NCBI GenBank assembly: GCA_021769725.1
Contig: JAETSI010000029.1
Span: forward strand, 1 to 48,537
DNA length: 48,537 bases
Direction of reading: 5' to 3'
DNA from: Oscillospiraceae bacterium
GTDB taxonomy: Bacteria; Bacillota; Clostridia; Oscillospirales; Ruminococcaceae
The notes under the pieces were generated by a model. The model was not told the DNA's origin. It saw nothing but the letters and a program-made list of their open reading frames with translations, and ran no database searches. The position numbers and the translations under genes are program-made. The stretch's first letter is position 1, and each line of letters starts with the position of its first letter. Below, in pieces: positions 24,647 through 32,625 of the stretch.

Positions 24647-24761
24647 GCGGCATAATTCCCATAAAAATCATACTAAACTCCGCAAAATATTTTCTGGTCG
24701 AGCCTTATAAAAAGTCTACCCGGAAAATGAAAAACGAATTTGTCCAGTCGGGTCACCGACC
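24621..24761. repeat. 20-bp inverted repeat pair flanking 101 bases
   Basis: GGTCGGTGACCCGAC (24621-24635) recurs inverted as GTCGGGTCACCGACC (24747-24761). The match continues after one mismatch with GGAC/GTCC (24637-24640 and 24742-24745). The enclosed ~100 bases encode nothing evident. It lies between the wall hydrolase and the ArdA-like gene. Confidence 0.75.
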
Positions 24762-24836
24762 GGCGCTTGTATGATGATTGATATATTTACGGGCAAAAAT
24801 CATAATTTGAAAGAATTATAGCAAAAGAAAAAAGGT

Positions 24837-24864
24837 AAGCGGATTCGAGAGAGTTCGCTTTTTT
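24837..24864 (+). terminator. Hairpin plus T-run before ArdA-like gene RBS
   Basis: AAGCGGA (24837-24843) / TTCGCTT (24854-24860) with one G-T pair, 10-base loop, then TTTT and immediately AGGAGG. It acts as a weak terminator or attenuator. Confidence 0.55.
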
Positions 24865-24878
24865 AGGAGGTTTTTTAA

Positions 24879-26030
24879 ATGAGAGTTTATTTAAAAAGTA
24901 ACGGTTACTCAGTATCCGAAAAGTTTCCGATGACAGTTTTCGAGATGGAGGACGTCCTTGATAAGCTTAAGCAGGAGGACTCGATTGTGCGGTTTGAAAT
25001 TTCGGGACACGACAACATGGAGTTTCCGTTTGCACTATGCCGCAGGGATTTTTCAGCGGATATTTATCGCCTGAATCTGTTCGCAGAAAGGATTGAGAAT
25101 CTGAATTCTTCGGAGATGACAGCGTTCAAAAGTCTGCTGAAAGCCAAACCCGAAAGCGATTTTGAGGATATTTTGAAAATGACCTACGGGCTGGATTCCG
25201 TAATGGTTTATCCCTGTTCAGGCTGTCGTGAACTTGGGGAAACGGTGATTGAAAACGAAATGATGCCGGAACTGGAAGGCTGTTCCGATGAGATTTTGCA
25301 GCTTCTTGACCCTGAGAAAGTTGGGCAGCTTATGCAGAAGCAGGATGGCGGCGTGTTCGTTAACGAACATTACTGCGTGACTTCCGGCTACGAACCGCCA
25401 GATATAAATATCAAAATTGGCAGACCGGAAAGCTGTTTTTTCCGTCTGCTTGTCGTGCCGGAGGATGAAAAGATAGAACAGGCAAAGTGGGTATCGCTGC
25501 CCTGTGAAAAGGATGATTTGTCTGAAGTTTACAATGGAATTTGTCTGGATTTTCAATCGTCATTGCCGATGATTACCGAAGAATATTTCAGTGATATGAA
25601 ATTGATCGATGAATTGAATTATCTTGCTCAGAAGCTGTCGGAGCTGTCAAAGACTGATTTTGTCAAGCTGAAGGCAGTCATGGAAGCGGAGAACAAGCAC
25701 GAAATTTATGAAGCGTTTTATTGTATTAGGGATCTTAATGAGTACCAATTTGACCAATCTGTTCAGGATCATAACGAGTTTGGCAGAGCTTATCTGTCAA
25801 GAAATCTGCCAACCAATTTCGATAATTCTGTGCTTGAAAGTATGGATCTGTACGACTTCAGCGTGAAGATTTTAGCGCAGACAGGCGGCGAAGTTACTTC
25901 CTACGGAGCAATCTCCGGCAAGGGACAGGAGTTGTATTCAGCGCTGACTGTTCAGCCTGAGCAGCAGCTTGACGAGGATTTTGAAGAAGATATAGAGGAA
26001 GATTTTGAACCGGAAATGGGGATGTTTTAA
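24879..26030 (+). CDS. ArdA-like antirestriction protein (tentative)
   Basis: 383-residue acidic soluble protein. The segment YGLDSVMVYPCSGCRELGETVIENEMMPELEGCSDEILQLLDPEKVGQLMQKQDGGVFVNEHYC, the ending QLDEDFEEDIEEDFEPEMGMF and the central LNYLAQKLSELSKTDFVKLKAVMEA resemble large ArdA-like/ICE antirestriction proteins, which mimic DNA and block type I restriction. The repeated acidic residues suit DNA mimicry. I assign this from general resemblance only. It follows a terminator hairpin and is joined to the DUF6103 gene without a gap. Confidence 0.5.
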   Translation: MRVYLKSNGYSVSEKFPMTVFEMEDVLDKLKQEDSIVRFEISGHDNMEFPFALCRRDFSADIYRLNLFAERIENLNSSEMTAFKSLLKAKPESDFEDILKMTYGLDSVMVYPCSGCRELGETVIENEMMPELEGCSDEILQLLDPEKVGQLMQKQDGGVFVNEHYCVTSGYEPPDINIKIGRPESCFFRLLVVPEDEKIEQAKWVSLPCEKDDLSEVYNGICLDFQSSLPMITEEYFSDMKLIDELNYLAQKLSELSKTDFVKLKAVMEAENKHEIYEAFYCIRDLNEYQFDQSVQDHNEFGRAYLSRNLPTNFDNSVLESMDLYDFSVKILAQTGGEVTSYGAISGKGQELYSALTVQPEQQLDEDFEEDIEEDFEPEMGMF

Positions 26031-26267
26031 ATGAAAAAGTCAGTTACAGTAAGCGTAGAAGCGGAAAAATTAGCTGCTCTGGAAATGTATCTGGGGCAGA
26101 AAAATATGAAGTTATCAGGAGAACTTGAAAAATTTTCGGAACAGCTCTATCAGAAATATGTGCCGTCAAATGTCCGTGAGTTTATAGAGTTGACAGCGGC
26201 GAAAAAGCCTCCGAAAAAGCCGAAAAGCATTGCTCCTGCGGAAAATGAAAATCACTCTGAGCAGTAA
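26031..26267 (+). CDS. DUF6103-like small protein
   Basis: 78-residue protein starting right after the preceding stop. The pattern KKSVTVSVEAEKLAALEMYLGQKNMKLSGELEKFSEQLYQKYVPSNVREFIEL matches small ICE proteins I know as DUF6103: a ribbon-like N-terminus, two helices and a basic proline-rich tail (AAKKPPKKPKS). DNA-binding is possible but unproven. It immediately precedes the hairpin-rich region proposed as oriT. Confidence 0.68.
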   Translation: MKKSVTVSVEAEKLAALEMYLGQKNMKLSGELEKFSEQLYQKYVPSNVREFIELTAAKKPPKKPKSIAPAENENHSEQ

Positions 26268-26637
26268 CTCGCCCGTGTTATGCGCCACAACGCTCCGTGT
26301 GGCGTTTTCATGGCATGGGTGGGGTAAGTTTACCCTGAGAGCTTCCGAGGGCAAATTCGGGGCGTTTGTCGCAGAGTTTGAAAATGGGTGGATTCAGCAG
26401 GATTCGGGAGGGGTTGAGGGGAAAATGGGCAGAGAGAATATATTGCGAGTTAAAGTCGGGTGAACCCGACGCTCACAGCGGACGGCAAAGCCGACCGCTT
26501 TTCAAGCCTTGTGACGATTTTAAATCAATCGTTCCGGGTGGCTGTAAAAATATTTTTTCGCAATTTGAGTACACCTTTTACGCTTTCAAGGCGTAATTTA
26601 GGCGTATTTCAGGTGCGTGTAAGAAGGAGTTGGCATA
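26268..26637 (+). other. Hairpin- and iteron-rich intergenic region, candidate oriT
   Basis: 370 bases without a credible gene, directly upstream of the MobC-like and relaxase genes. It contains CGCCACA-N8-TGTGGCG (26283-26304), GGGTAA-GT-TTACCC (26322-26335), GTCGGGT-GA-ACCCGAC (26455-26470), AGCGG-A-CGGC-AAA-GCCG-A-CCGCT (26477-26499) and TTACGC-N7-GCGTAA (26578-26596). Near the relaxase side, three tandem 11-base units follow (GGCGTAATTTA, GGCGTATTTCA, GGTGCGTGTAA; 26590-26622). Such clusters are typical of transfer origins; the nick site cannot be placed by eye. Confidence 0.55.
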
Positions 26638-26638
26638 T

Positions 26639-27043
26639 ATGAGCAAAGAAACAAAAATACGGATTCCCCTGTGGATTTATCCGTCCACGGAAGAAAAAAT
26701 CAATCAGAATTTCAGAGCGGATAACTGCAAATCGCCAAGCGAGTTTATTGAGAATGCTATAAAGTTTTATCTTGGTTATCTCAGCGAAGAAGAAAATATA
26801 AATTATATTTCTCCGATGATAACCGAAACGGTCAAGGCGCAGATCAAAGGTACAGAGCAGAGGTTGGCTCGTCTGATTTTCAAAGTGGCAGTTGAACTTG
26901 GTAAGCTGTCTCACATGACCGCTGCCATGAATGATGTTGATGAAGAAACGCTGAAAAGTCTTCATGCCATGTGCGTTACGGAGGTCAGAAAAATCAATGG
27001 TATCATCGACTACGAGGACGCAGTTGAGTATCAAAGGGAGTGA
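26639..27043 (+). CDS. mobC: MobC-like relaxosome accessory protein
   Basis: 134-residue DNA-binding protein; ATG 26639 lies about 10 bases after AAGGAG. The N-terminus has a ribbon-helix-helix pattern (KETKIRIPLWIYPSTEEKINQNFRADNCKSPSEFIENAIKFYLGYL), followed by a long helical region (QRLARLIFKVAVELGKLSHMTA). Proteins of this type bind oriT and help the relaxase. It lies between the iteron/hairpin region and the relaxase gene, 6 bases before the latter. Confidence 0.75.
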   Translation: MSKETKIRIPLWIYPSTEEKINQNFRADNCKSPSEFIENAIKFYLGYLSEEENINYISPMITETVKAQIKGTEQRLARLIFKVAVELGKLSHMTAAMNDVDEETLKSLHAMCVTEVRKINGIIDYEDAVEYQRE

Positions 27044-27049
27044 TTTTGA

Positions 27050-29293
27050 TTGCCTAAAATTATTGTCACGAGCCGCTATCTGAAATGCGGCTCGAAGAAG
27101 AATCTGAAAAATTATGTGAAGTACGTTGCTACCCGTGAGGGAGCGGTAGCAATGAAAAATATTGACGAGAACGCTCCTGCTACAAAAAATCAGCAGGAGC
27201 TGATTTCGTCTTTGCTTAACGATTTTCCCGACAGCAAGGAATTATTTGAGTACGAAGATTACATGAAAAAACCTAACTTCAAAAACGGTTCAACGCTCAT
27301 CTCCGAGATTATTGACAGGAATATGGACAGGCTTACTAACCGTGAGAATTATGTGGGGTATCTTGCTAACCGTCCCGGTTCTGTGAAGTTTGGTTCGCAT
27401 GGACTTTTTAATGAGAAAGATGAACCGATCAATCTTGAAAAGGTCGCAAAAGAAGTTGCTGATCATGATGGGAATGTTTATACTCATGTGGTTTCGCTCC
27501 GCAGAGATGACGCTCAGAAGATGGGGTATGATAATCTTACTGCATGGCGAGAACTTGTGAAAAGACAGATACCAAACATAGCCAAGAGCTCAAAAATAAA
27601 CATGGCAAATTTAAAATGGTATGCTGCTTTCCATGATAAGAAAACCAATCCTCACGTTCATATTATCGTTTATTCAAAAGATGAGCGTGAGGGATTTTTA
27701 ACGAATCATGGCATTGAAAAAATCCGCAGCGGTTTTGCAAATGACATTTATGCTGACGAACTTCATCATCTTTATGAACATCAGACAGACTTGCGAAATC
27801 TGCTGAAAAAAGAGTCAGAACAGCTTATGAAAAGTCTTGCGGAAAGTATTTCTAAGAATAATAATTTTAATCCGGAGCTTATAAATCTTGTTTCAAAACT
27901 GCATACTCAGCTTTCAGAATCAAAGGGTAAGAAAGTGTACGGTTATCTCAAGTCTGATGTGAAGAAAACTGTTGATGATATTTTTATTAGGCTTGCAGAT
28001 AACGAGTCGGTTAAAAAGATGTACGATTTCTGGTGCGAAATGGAACAGCAAAAGCATGACGTTTATTCGTTCGCAAAAGTTCAGTTTCCAAATTTGGTTG
28101 ATAACAAGGAGTTCAGGTCGGTAAAAAATATGATAGTTCAAACTGTACTGCAAATGGATTTTCAAGCGCCTGAGATAGAAGCGGAAATGCCCGAACCTAA
28201 TATGGATAATCCCCTGCCAATTGATGAGGAAGTGATCAATGAAACTGTTGATAACAGCGTTAAAAATTCTACTCAAAATAAGTTATACATCAAGTGGAGC
28301 AATTTGTATAAAGAAGCTCACAAGTTGATTTTCAGTAAGGAATCGACGCTTGATGATTATAAAAAGGCAGAGAAAATATTGCTGTCGGAATCTAATAATG
28401 TGCTTGCACTTTATGCTCTGGGTAAGATGTACTCGATGGAAGAATCAGGTTTAAAAAGCGATGAAAAATCGTTTGAGTTTTATAAGAAAGCCTTGCAGGG
28501 ATTTATTCAAATTGAACCGAAGGCTAAGAAAATAAAGCCATACTTGCAGTATCAGATCGGCATGATGTATTTCAAGGGACTTGGTACTCCGGTTAATAAT
28601 CAGAAAGCTACCAAGTATTTTGAAAAGTCTGCTGAACTGGGAAATCAGTACGCAAAGCGGTTGTTGGCTTTTGAATATATCAGCGGCAAAAATTTTGAAC
28701 AGAATATTGATAAAGGCATTCCTCTGTTGACTGAATGTGCGGACGGCGGTGATGATTTTGCTTGTTACAAGCTTGGAAATCTGTATCTCAAGGGTGAAAT
28801 TGTAAATCAGGATTTGGATAAGGCAGAAAAGTATCTGCTGTCTGCTGAAGATAACGAGTTCACTCAATATGCACTCGGAAAACTTTATCTTCAAAAAGAA
28901 AAATATGATATAAAAAAAGCTATTTTCTATTTTGAAAAGTCTGCTGATAAAAATATGTGGTCAAGTTATCAGCTTGGCAAGCTATATTTTTTCGGCGCTG
29001 AAGATTTAAAAAAAGATAAGGAAAAAGCTATACAGTATATGAATTTATCCGCAGAGCAAGGCAGCGAGTATGCACAAAATTTTATTGATAATACCGAGCA
29101 GTTTGAAAACGAAATGCTCGCAAATACCATATTCAGCTTGTTTGTAAATCTCAGCCGATGTATTGAAGATGATTATCATCATAAGTTCCAATCGGGCAGA
29201 AAAATGATTGACAGTAAGCTGCAGAGAGTTATTCAGGAGAAAAAGCAATCGCTTGGTATCAAAAATGAGCAGTATTTTGAGCAAACGTATTGA
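27050..29293 (+). CDS. MobP-type relaxase with C-terminal Sel1 repeats
   Basis: 747-residue relaxase that nicks the transfer origin and pilots the strand. TTG 27050 follows AGGGAG. Residues ~1-260 are the relaxase domain: KIIVTSRYLKCGSKKNLKNYVKYVATREG, candidate catalytic tyrosines in NRENYVGYLANRPG (~98-105) and metal-binding histidines in KTNPHVHIIVYSKD (~200-208). Residues ~430-680 contain about six Sel1/TPR-like repeats (ALYALGKMYSMEESG, YQIGMMYFKGLGTPVNNQKATKYFEKSAELGNQYAKRLL, CYKLGNLYLKGE, YQLGKLYFFGAEDLKKD). Sel1 repeats bind proteins; here they may contact coupling protein or host factors. The core resembles MobP3-type relaxases. Confidence 0.9.
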   Translation: MPKIIVTSRYLKCGSKKNLKNYVKYVATREGAVAMKNIDENAPATKNQQELISSLLNDFPDSKELFEYEDYMKKPNFKNGSTLISEIIDRNMDRLTNRENYVGYLANRPGSVKFGSHGLFNEKDEPINLEKVAKEVADHDGNVYTHVVSLRRDDAQKMGYDNLTAWRELVKRQIPNIAKSSKINMANLKWYAAFHDKKTNPHVHIIVYSKDEREGFLTNHGIEKIRSGFANDIYADELHHLYEHQTDLRNLLKKESEQLMKSLAESISKNNNFNPELINLVSKLHTQLSESKGKKVYGYLKSDVKKTVDDIFIRLADNESVKKMYDFWCEMEQQKHDVYSFAKVQFPNLVDNKEFRSVKNMIVQTVLQMDFQAPEIEAEMPEPNMDNPLPIDEEVINETVDNSVKNSTQNKLYIKWSNLYKEAHKLIFSKESTLDDYKKAEKILLSESNNVLALYALGKMYSMEESGLKSDEKSFEFYKKALQGFIQIEPKAKKIKPYLQYQIGMMYFKGLGTPVNNQKATKYFEKSAELGNQYAKRLLAFEYISGKNFEQNIDKGIPLLTECADGGDDFACYKLGNLYLKGEIVNQDLDKAEKYLLSAEDNEFTQYALGKLYLQKEKYDIKKAIFYFEKSADKNMWSSYQLGKLYFFGAEDLKKDKEKAIQYMNLSAEQGSEYAQNFIDNTEQFENEMLANTIFSLFVNLSRCIEDDYHHKFQSGRKMIDSKLQRVIQEKKQSLGIKNEQYFEQTY

Positions 29294-29297
29294 ATCA

Positions 29298-29525
29298 TTA
29301 TCGCTTTGCTTCAACAAACCATCTTGGTTCTTCATAAAATAAATAATATTCCTGATTCCGGATACGGCAGGTATAGCGCACGCCTATGCCTCCCGCTTTT
29401 AAACTTGCAGCTCTCCTTTTGTCGATCTCGTAAACAGTACCGTCTTTCCAAGTGACAGCCAGCGGAGTTATATTTCCCTCGGTATCAAATTTTGCCGTTA
29501 CTTCAACATAAACCTTTCGTACCAT
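29298..29525 (-). CDS. Small conserved hypothetical protein
   Basis: 75-residue soluble protein on the minus strand, with AAGGTG before its ATG. It appears to be a small beta-rich domain (VRKVYVEVTAKFDTEGNITPLAVTWKDGTVYEIDKRRAASLKAGGIGVRYTCRIRNQEYYLFYEEPRWFVEAK). The pattern is familiar as an unnamed Clostridia protein. It is divergent from ku with a 65-base gap. Confidence 0.7.
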   Translation of the reverse strand: MVRKVYVEVTAKFDTEGNITPLAVTWKDGTVYEIDKRRAASLKAGGIGVRYTCRIRNQEYYLFYEEPRWFVEAKR

Positions 29526-29590
29526 AAAATCACCTTTTTTAGTATTTCTTGTTATGTAACGGATATACTAACGAAAAGGAGGCGTTTACA

Positions 29591-30361
29591 ATGGCAGTAT
29601 CGCACAGAGGCGCAATTTCATTCGGTTTAGTTCATATTCCAGTCGGTTTGTATACGGCGACGCAGGATAACGATATACACTTCAATCAGCTTTGCCGTGA
29701 GGACGGCAGCAGGGTTAAATACAAAAAAGTCTGCGCGTCCTGCGGAAAGGAAATTTCATCAAAGGATATCGTGAAAGGCTTCGAGTACGACAAGGATAAG
29801 TTTGTAATTATGACAGACGAGGATTTTGAAAAAGCCAAGTCCGAAAAGGATAAGACAATTCATATTCTGCATTTCACAGATCTGAATTCAATTCGCCCTA
29901 TTTATTATGATAAAACATACCATGCCGTTCCCGAAGCCGGAGGCGATAAAGCGTTCGAGCTTCTCAGAAAAGCCATGAAAGATGAAAACAAGGTCGCAAT
30001 CGCCAAAACTGTTATGGGAACAAAGGAAAAATTGTTGACTCTTATTCCCACTGACGATGGTATTTTAATCGAGACCATGTTTTTTGCAGACGAGGTCAAG
30101 CAAGCTCCCAAAGAGCCTGCGCATCCCGAAGTAAATGAGGCGGAGCTGACTATGGCTAAAACCCTGATAAACACAATGGTAAAGGACTTCGAGCCAAGCT
30201 TGTACAAGGACGAATATCAAGTTAAGCTGCGTGAGATTATCGAGCAGAAAATCGCAGGAAAAGACGTTACGGTATCTTCCCCCGATGTTCAGGTCAATGT
30301 CATCGATATTATGGAGGCTCTCAAGCAGAGTCTTGCGCAGGCAGGCGTAAATAATGGCTGA
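29591..30361 (+). CDS. ku: Ku protein (non-homologous end joining)
   Basis: 256-residue bacterial Ku homodimer that binds DNA double-strand ends and recruits LigD. ATG 29591 follows AAAGGAGG. Conserved features are the N-terminal AVSHRGAISFGLVHIPVGLYTATQ, the central VKGFEYDKDKFVIMTDEDFEKA, KTYHAVPEAGGDKAFELLRKAM and ALTMAKTLINTMVKDFEP-like helix near the end. Length is normal for bacterial Ku. It overlaps ligD by 8 bases, so Ku and ligase are coupled. This repair pair on a transfer element might protect its DNA or the host (inference). Confidence 0.95.
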   Translation: MAVSHRGAISFGLVHIPVGLYTATQDNDIHFNQLCREDGSRVKYKKVCASCGKEISSKDIVKGFEYDKDKFVIMTDEDFEKAKSEKDKTIHILHFTDLNSIRPIYYDKTYHAVPEAGGDKAFELLRKAMKDENKVAIAKTVMGTKEKLLTLIPTDDGILIETMFFADEVKQAPKEPAHPEVNEAELTMAKTLINTMVKDFEPSLYKDEYQVKLREIIEQKIAGKDVTVSSPDVQVNVIDIMEALKQSLAQAGVNNG

Positions 30362-31298
30362 TATCTGGGAAACAAAAGATATCAAGCCGATGCTGATCGG
30401 AGTTGAGGGATCGCCCTTTGACGGCGACGAATATATCTTCGAGCTAAAGCTTGACGGCGAACGCTGTATCGCATACCTTGACAGTGAGAAAACTATTCTG
30501 AAAAATAAGCGGAATATGTTAATGCTGCCGAAAGTACCGGAGCTTACGGAAATTCATAAGAATGTCAACGTCCGCTGTATTCTGGACGGAGAGCTTGCTG
30601 TTATCAAGGGTGGCAAACCGGATTTTTTTGAGATTCAAAAAAGAAGCATGATGAACAATCCCGTCAAAATAGATATGGCTGCGAAGAAATATCCTGCCTG
30701 TTTTACTGCGTTTGATATTCTGTATTTTGAGGACAGACAGGCCACGGACTTGCCGTTGACTGAAAGAAAAAAACTTCTACAGAAAGCGGTAAAATCAGAG
30801 GATAGCAGATTTGCAGTATCGAGATTTATTGAAAAAAACGGTATCCAATTTTACGATCTTGCAAAACAGTGGGAGTTGGAAGGAATCGTTGCAAAGCGCA
30901 GGGACAGCAAATATTATTTTGACCGCAGAACAAAAGACTGGATAAAGATAAAATATTTGCAGGACGATGATTTCGTAGTTTTAGGCTATGTTCCGAAAGA
31001 AAGCAGTATGAACAGCATTATTCTTGGGCAGTACAGTAACGGTCGGCTTGTTTACAAGGGTCATGTTACTCTGGGAGTTGGCGGCAAGCCGTTCAGGAGA
31101 ATAAAGGCTTTAGACAAAACAAGCTGTCCGTTTTCGAAAATTCTGAAAGGCAATGAAAATGCTGTATGGGTAAACCCCGAAATTGTATGTACAGTTAAAT
31201 ATATGATGAAAACCGAAAGCGGCGGTATGCGGCAGCCTGTGTTCAAAGGACTCAGGGATGATAAACCGCCGGAGGAATGTGTTGATAATATTATTTGA
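30354..31298 (+). CDS. ligD: ATP-dependent DNA ligase, LigD ligase domain only
   Basis: 314-residue ligase that seals breaks held by Ku. The nucleotidyl-transfer lysine motif is KLDGERCIAYL (motif I, ~residue 29), followed by CILDGELAVI (motif III), TAFDILYFE (IIIa), LEGIVAKRRDSKYYFDRRTKDWIKIKY (IV-V) and an OB-fold (FVVLGYVPKESSMNSIILGQYSNGRLVYKGHVTLGVGG). Larger LigD proteins add polymerase and nuclease domains; this one lacks both, giving a minimal NHEJ pair. Confidence 0.95.
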   Translation: MADIWETKDIKPMLIGVEGSPFDGDEYIFELKLDGERCIAYLDSEKTILKNKRNMLMLPKVPELTEIHKNVNVRCILDGELAVIKGGKPDFFEIQKRSMMNNPVKIDMAAKKYPACFTAFDILYFEDRQATDLPLTERKKLLQKAVKSEDSRFAVSRFIEKNGIQFYDLAKQWELEGIVAKRRDSKYYFDRRTKDWIKIKYLQDDDFVVLGYVPKESSMNSIILGQYSNGRLVYKGHVTLGVGGKPFRRIKALDKTSCPFSKILKGNENAVWVNPEIVCTVKYMMKTESGGMRQPVFKGLRDDKPPEECVDNII

Positions 31299-31335
31299 AA
31301 AGGCGCACATACTAAGAAAGATAGGAGTTGATAAA

Positions 31336-31485
31336 ATGGCAAAGGATTCACAGCTTGATCCCAAAGAAGTCAGAAAGATGAAAGCAAAAGGCGGTCATAC
31401 AATGGCTGAAAGCGCTTTAGACGGCGAGAGCAGAAACAATAAAAAGCAATCCGGCAACCGTCATAAATGCGGAAATGATAAATAA
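31336..31485 (+). CDS. Small basic hydrophilic protein
   Basis: 49-residue protein with AGGAG before ATG 31336 and a terminator right after. It is rich in Lys, Asp and Asn (DPKEVRKMKAKGGHTMAE, NKKQSGNRHKC), lacks hydrophobic segments and may be disordered. It ends the ku-ligD operon. I do not recognise a family. Confidence 0.55.
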   Translation: MAKDSQLDPKEVRKMKAKGGHTMAESALDGESRNNKKQSGNRHKCGNDK

Positions 31486-31490
31486 AATTT

Positions 31491-31517
31491 AGGAGTGCGT
31501 TCAAGCACTCCTTTTTT
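31491..31517 (+). terminator. Rho-independent terminator after the ku-ligD operon
   Basis: AGGAGTGC (31491-31498), loop of 6, GCACTCCT (31505-31512) then T-run. Confidence 0.85.
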
Positions 31518-31527
31518 GTGCAACTGA

Positions 31528-31767
31528 TCACTGCCAATCGGAAAGTATGGATTTATCAGCGGCAACCTTATTGATCACCTCGTCGGCAGAGCAAACATTG
31601 TCGAAAGTTCCGTTGGAAATCTCATTGATCACAGACTGAAGCAGTTTTTCATAATAAGCTTCCGCTGTGATTCCGGTTGTTGTATCGTGAAAATGCTGCT
31701 GACTTTCAGCAGAAGCTATACTTGCATATTTTTCTTTTACCTGTTTGATCAGTTCGTCACGTTTCAT
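31528..31767 (-). CDS. Small hypothetical helical protein
   Basis: 79-residue soluble protein on the minus strand. The start at 31767 is preferred because GGAG lies directly upstream (31772-31776 region); a longer reading adds residues without an RBS. Sequence KRDELIKQVKEKYASIASAESQQHFHD, AYYEKLLQSVINEIS, ADEVINKVAADKSILSDW suggests mostly helix. Convergent with the upstream operon, divergent from hsp20. Function unknown. Confidence 0.6.
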   Translation of the reverse strand: MKRDELIKQVKEKYASIASAESQQHFHDTTTGITAEAYYEKLLQSVINEISNGTFDNVCSADEVINKVAADKSILSDWQ

Positions 31768-31944
31768 TTTTATTCTCCTCACTATTAAAATTTCAATTTA
31801 TAGGTTATCCAAAACAATTTGATATATACCTAATTGAAAAACTCATAGGTAATGGTAATCTTTTTCAAATCAAAGTTGGAAGGCTCTTTGTAACGAATAA
31901 TAAAGTAAAAAAATACAATAATAAAGAAAAGGAGGAATTTTATT

Positions 31945-32364
31945 ATGTTTGGAATAACACCGTTTGAGAGAAACGATCTCTGGAATCCGTTCAGAGATTT
32001 TGAGAAGGACTTTTTCAAAGGATTCGGAAATGTTAGTCATTGCCGAACCGACATAAGAGATGAAGGAGATAAATATCTTCTTGAATGTGAAATGCCCGGT
32101 TTTGACAAGAACGATATCAAGATAGATATTCACGGAAGCACACTTACTTTGTGTGCAGAACGTAAGTCTGAAAACGATGAGAAAAACAACAGCGGAGAAT
32201 ATATACGCAGAGAAAGAAGCTACAGTTCTTATTGCAGGAACTTTGAAATTTCAAATATTGATGAAAGCGCCATCAGCGCAGAATACACAAATGGAATCCT
32301 AAAGCTGACCTTGCCTAAAAAAGAAAAGGAACAGCCGCAGACCAAAAGAATAGAAATAAAATAA
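31945..32364 (+). CDS. hsp20: Hsp20-family small heat-shock protein
   Basis: 139-residue ATP-independent chaperone that holds unfolded proteins. The alpha-crystallin domain covers residues ~30-125 (RTDIRDEGDKYLLECEMPGFDKNDIKIDIHGSTLTLCAERK, RRERSYSSYCRNFEI, ISAEYTNGILKLTLPKKE), ending in the family's GILKLTLPK signature. The ATG follows AAAGGAGG. A perfect terminator follows. No CIRCE sequence is visible in the upstream ~160 bases. Cargo gene, probably stress-related like ku and ligD. Confidence 0.95.
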   Translation: MFGITPFERNDLWNPFRDFEKDFFKGFGNVSHCRTDIRDEGDKYLLECEMPGFDKNDIKIDIHGSTLTLCAERKSENDEKNNSGEYIRRERSYSSYCRNFEISNIDESAISAEYTNGILKLTLPKKEKEQPQTKRIEIK

Positions 32365-32369
32365 TCGCA

Positions 32370-32404
32370 TGGAGTACAGTAGTAAAAACTGTACTCCATT
32401 TTTT
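32370..32404 (+). terminator. Rho-independent terminator after hsp20
   Basis: Perfect 11-bp stem TGGAGTACAGT / ACTGTACTCCA with 7-base loop and six T. Confidence 0.9.
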
Positions 32405-32431
32405 AGAATGTTAATTTATTTAACTTGCCTT

Positions 32432-32452
32432 TTTCGTCAATTCCGTCAATTA
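32432..32452 (+). repeat. Left arm of a perfect 21-bp inverted repeat around the integrase
   Basis: The arm consists of TTT plus CGTCAATTCCGTCAATTA, itself a direct repeat of CGTCAATT. The exact reverse complement lies at 33803-33823, on the other side of the integrase gene. Confidence 0.85.
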
Positions 32453-32504
32453 ATGAAGGCGGTTTTTTACAAAATTCGAGTGAATTTAATGATAATATAT
32501 GATT

Positions 32505-32532
32505 ATTATAGCACATTTTTTGTAAATGTAAA
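32505..32532 (-). promoter_or_regulatory. Outward-facing promoter inside the inverted-repeat segment
   Basis: On the minus strand, TTTACA (32532-32527), 16 bases, TATAAT (32510-32505), preceded by TGC (extended -10). Transcription would leave the segment leftward through the left arm (32452-32432), away from the integrase. Confidence 0.55.
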
Positions 32533-32625
32533 GGACTTTTTGAAAAATTAATTCTGAAATAGGGTTGAAAAGGCTAATTTTCAAGCTTTTAAACCGTCGT
32601 ATTTCAGTCGAAACAGGAGGATTTT

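Noticed and set aside
26230..26596. Overlapping ORFs between the DUF6103 and MobC-like genes
   Set aside because: No RBS, no family resemblance, and the region is dominated by hairpins and iterons.
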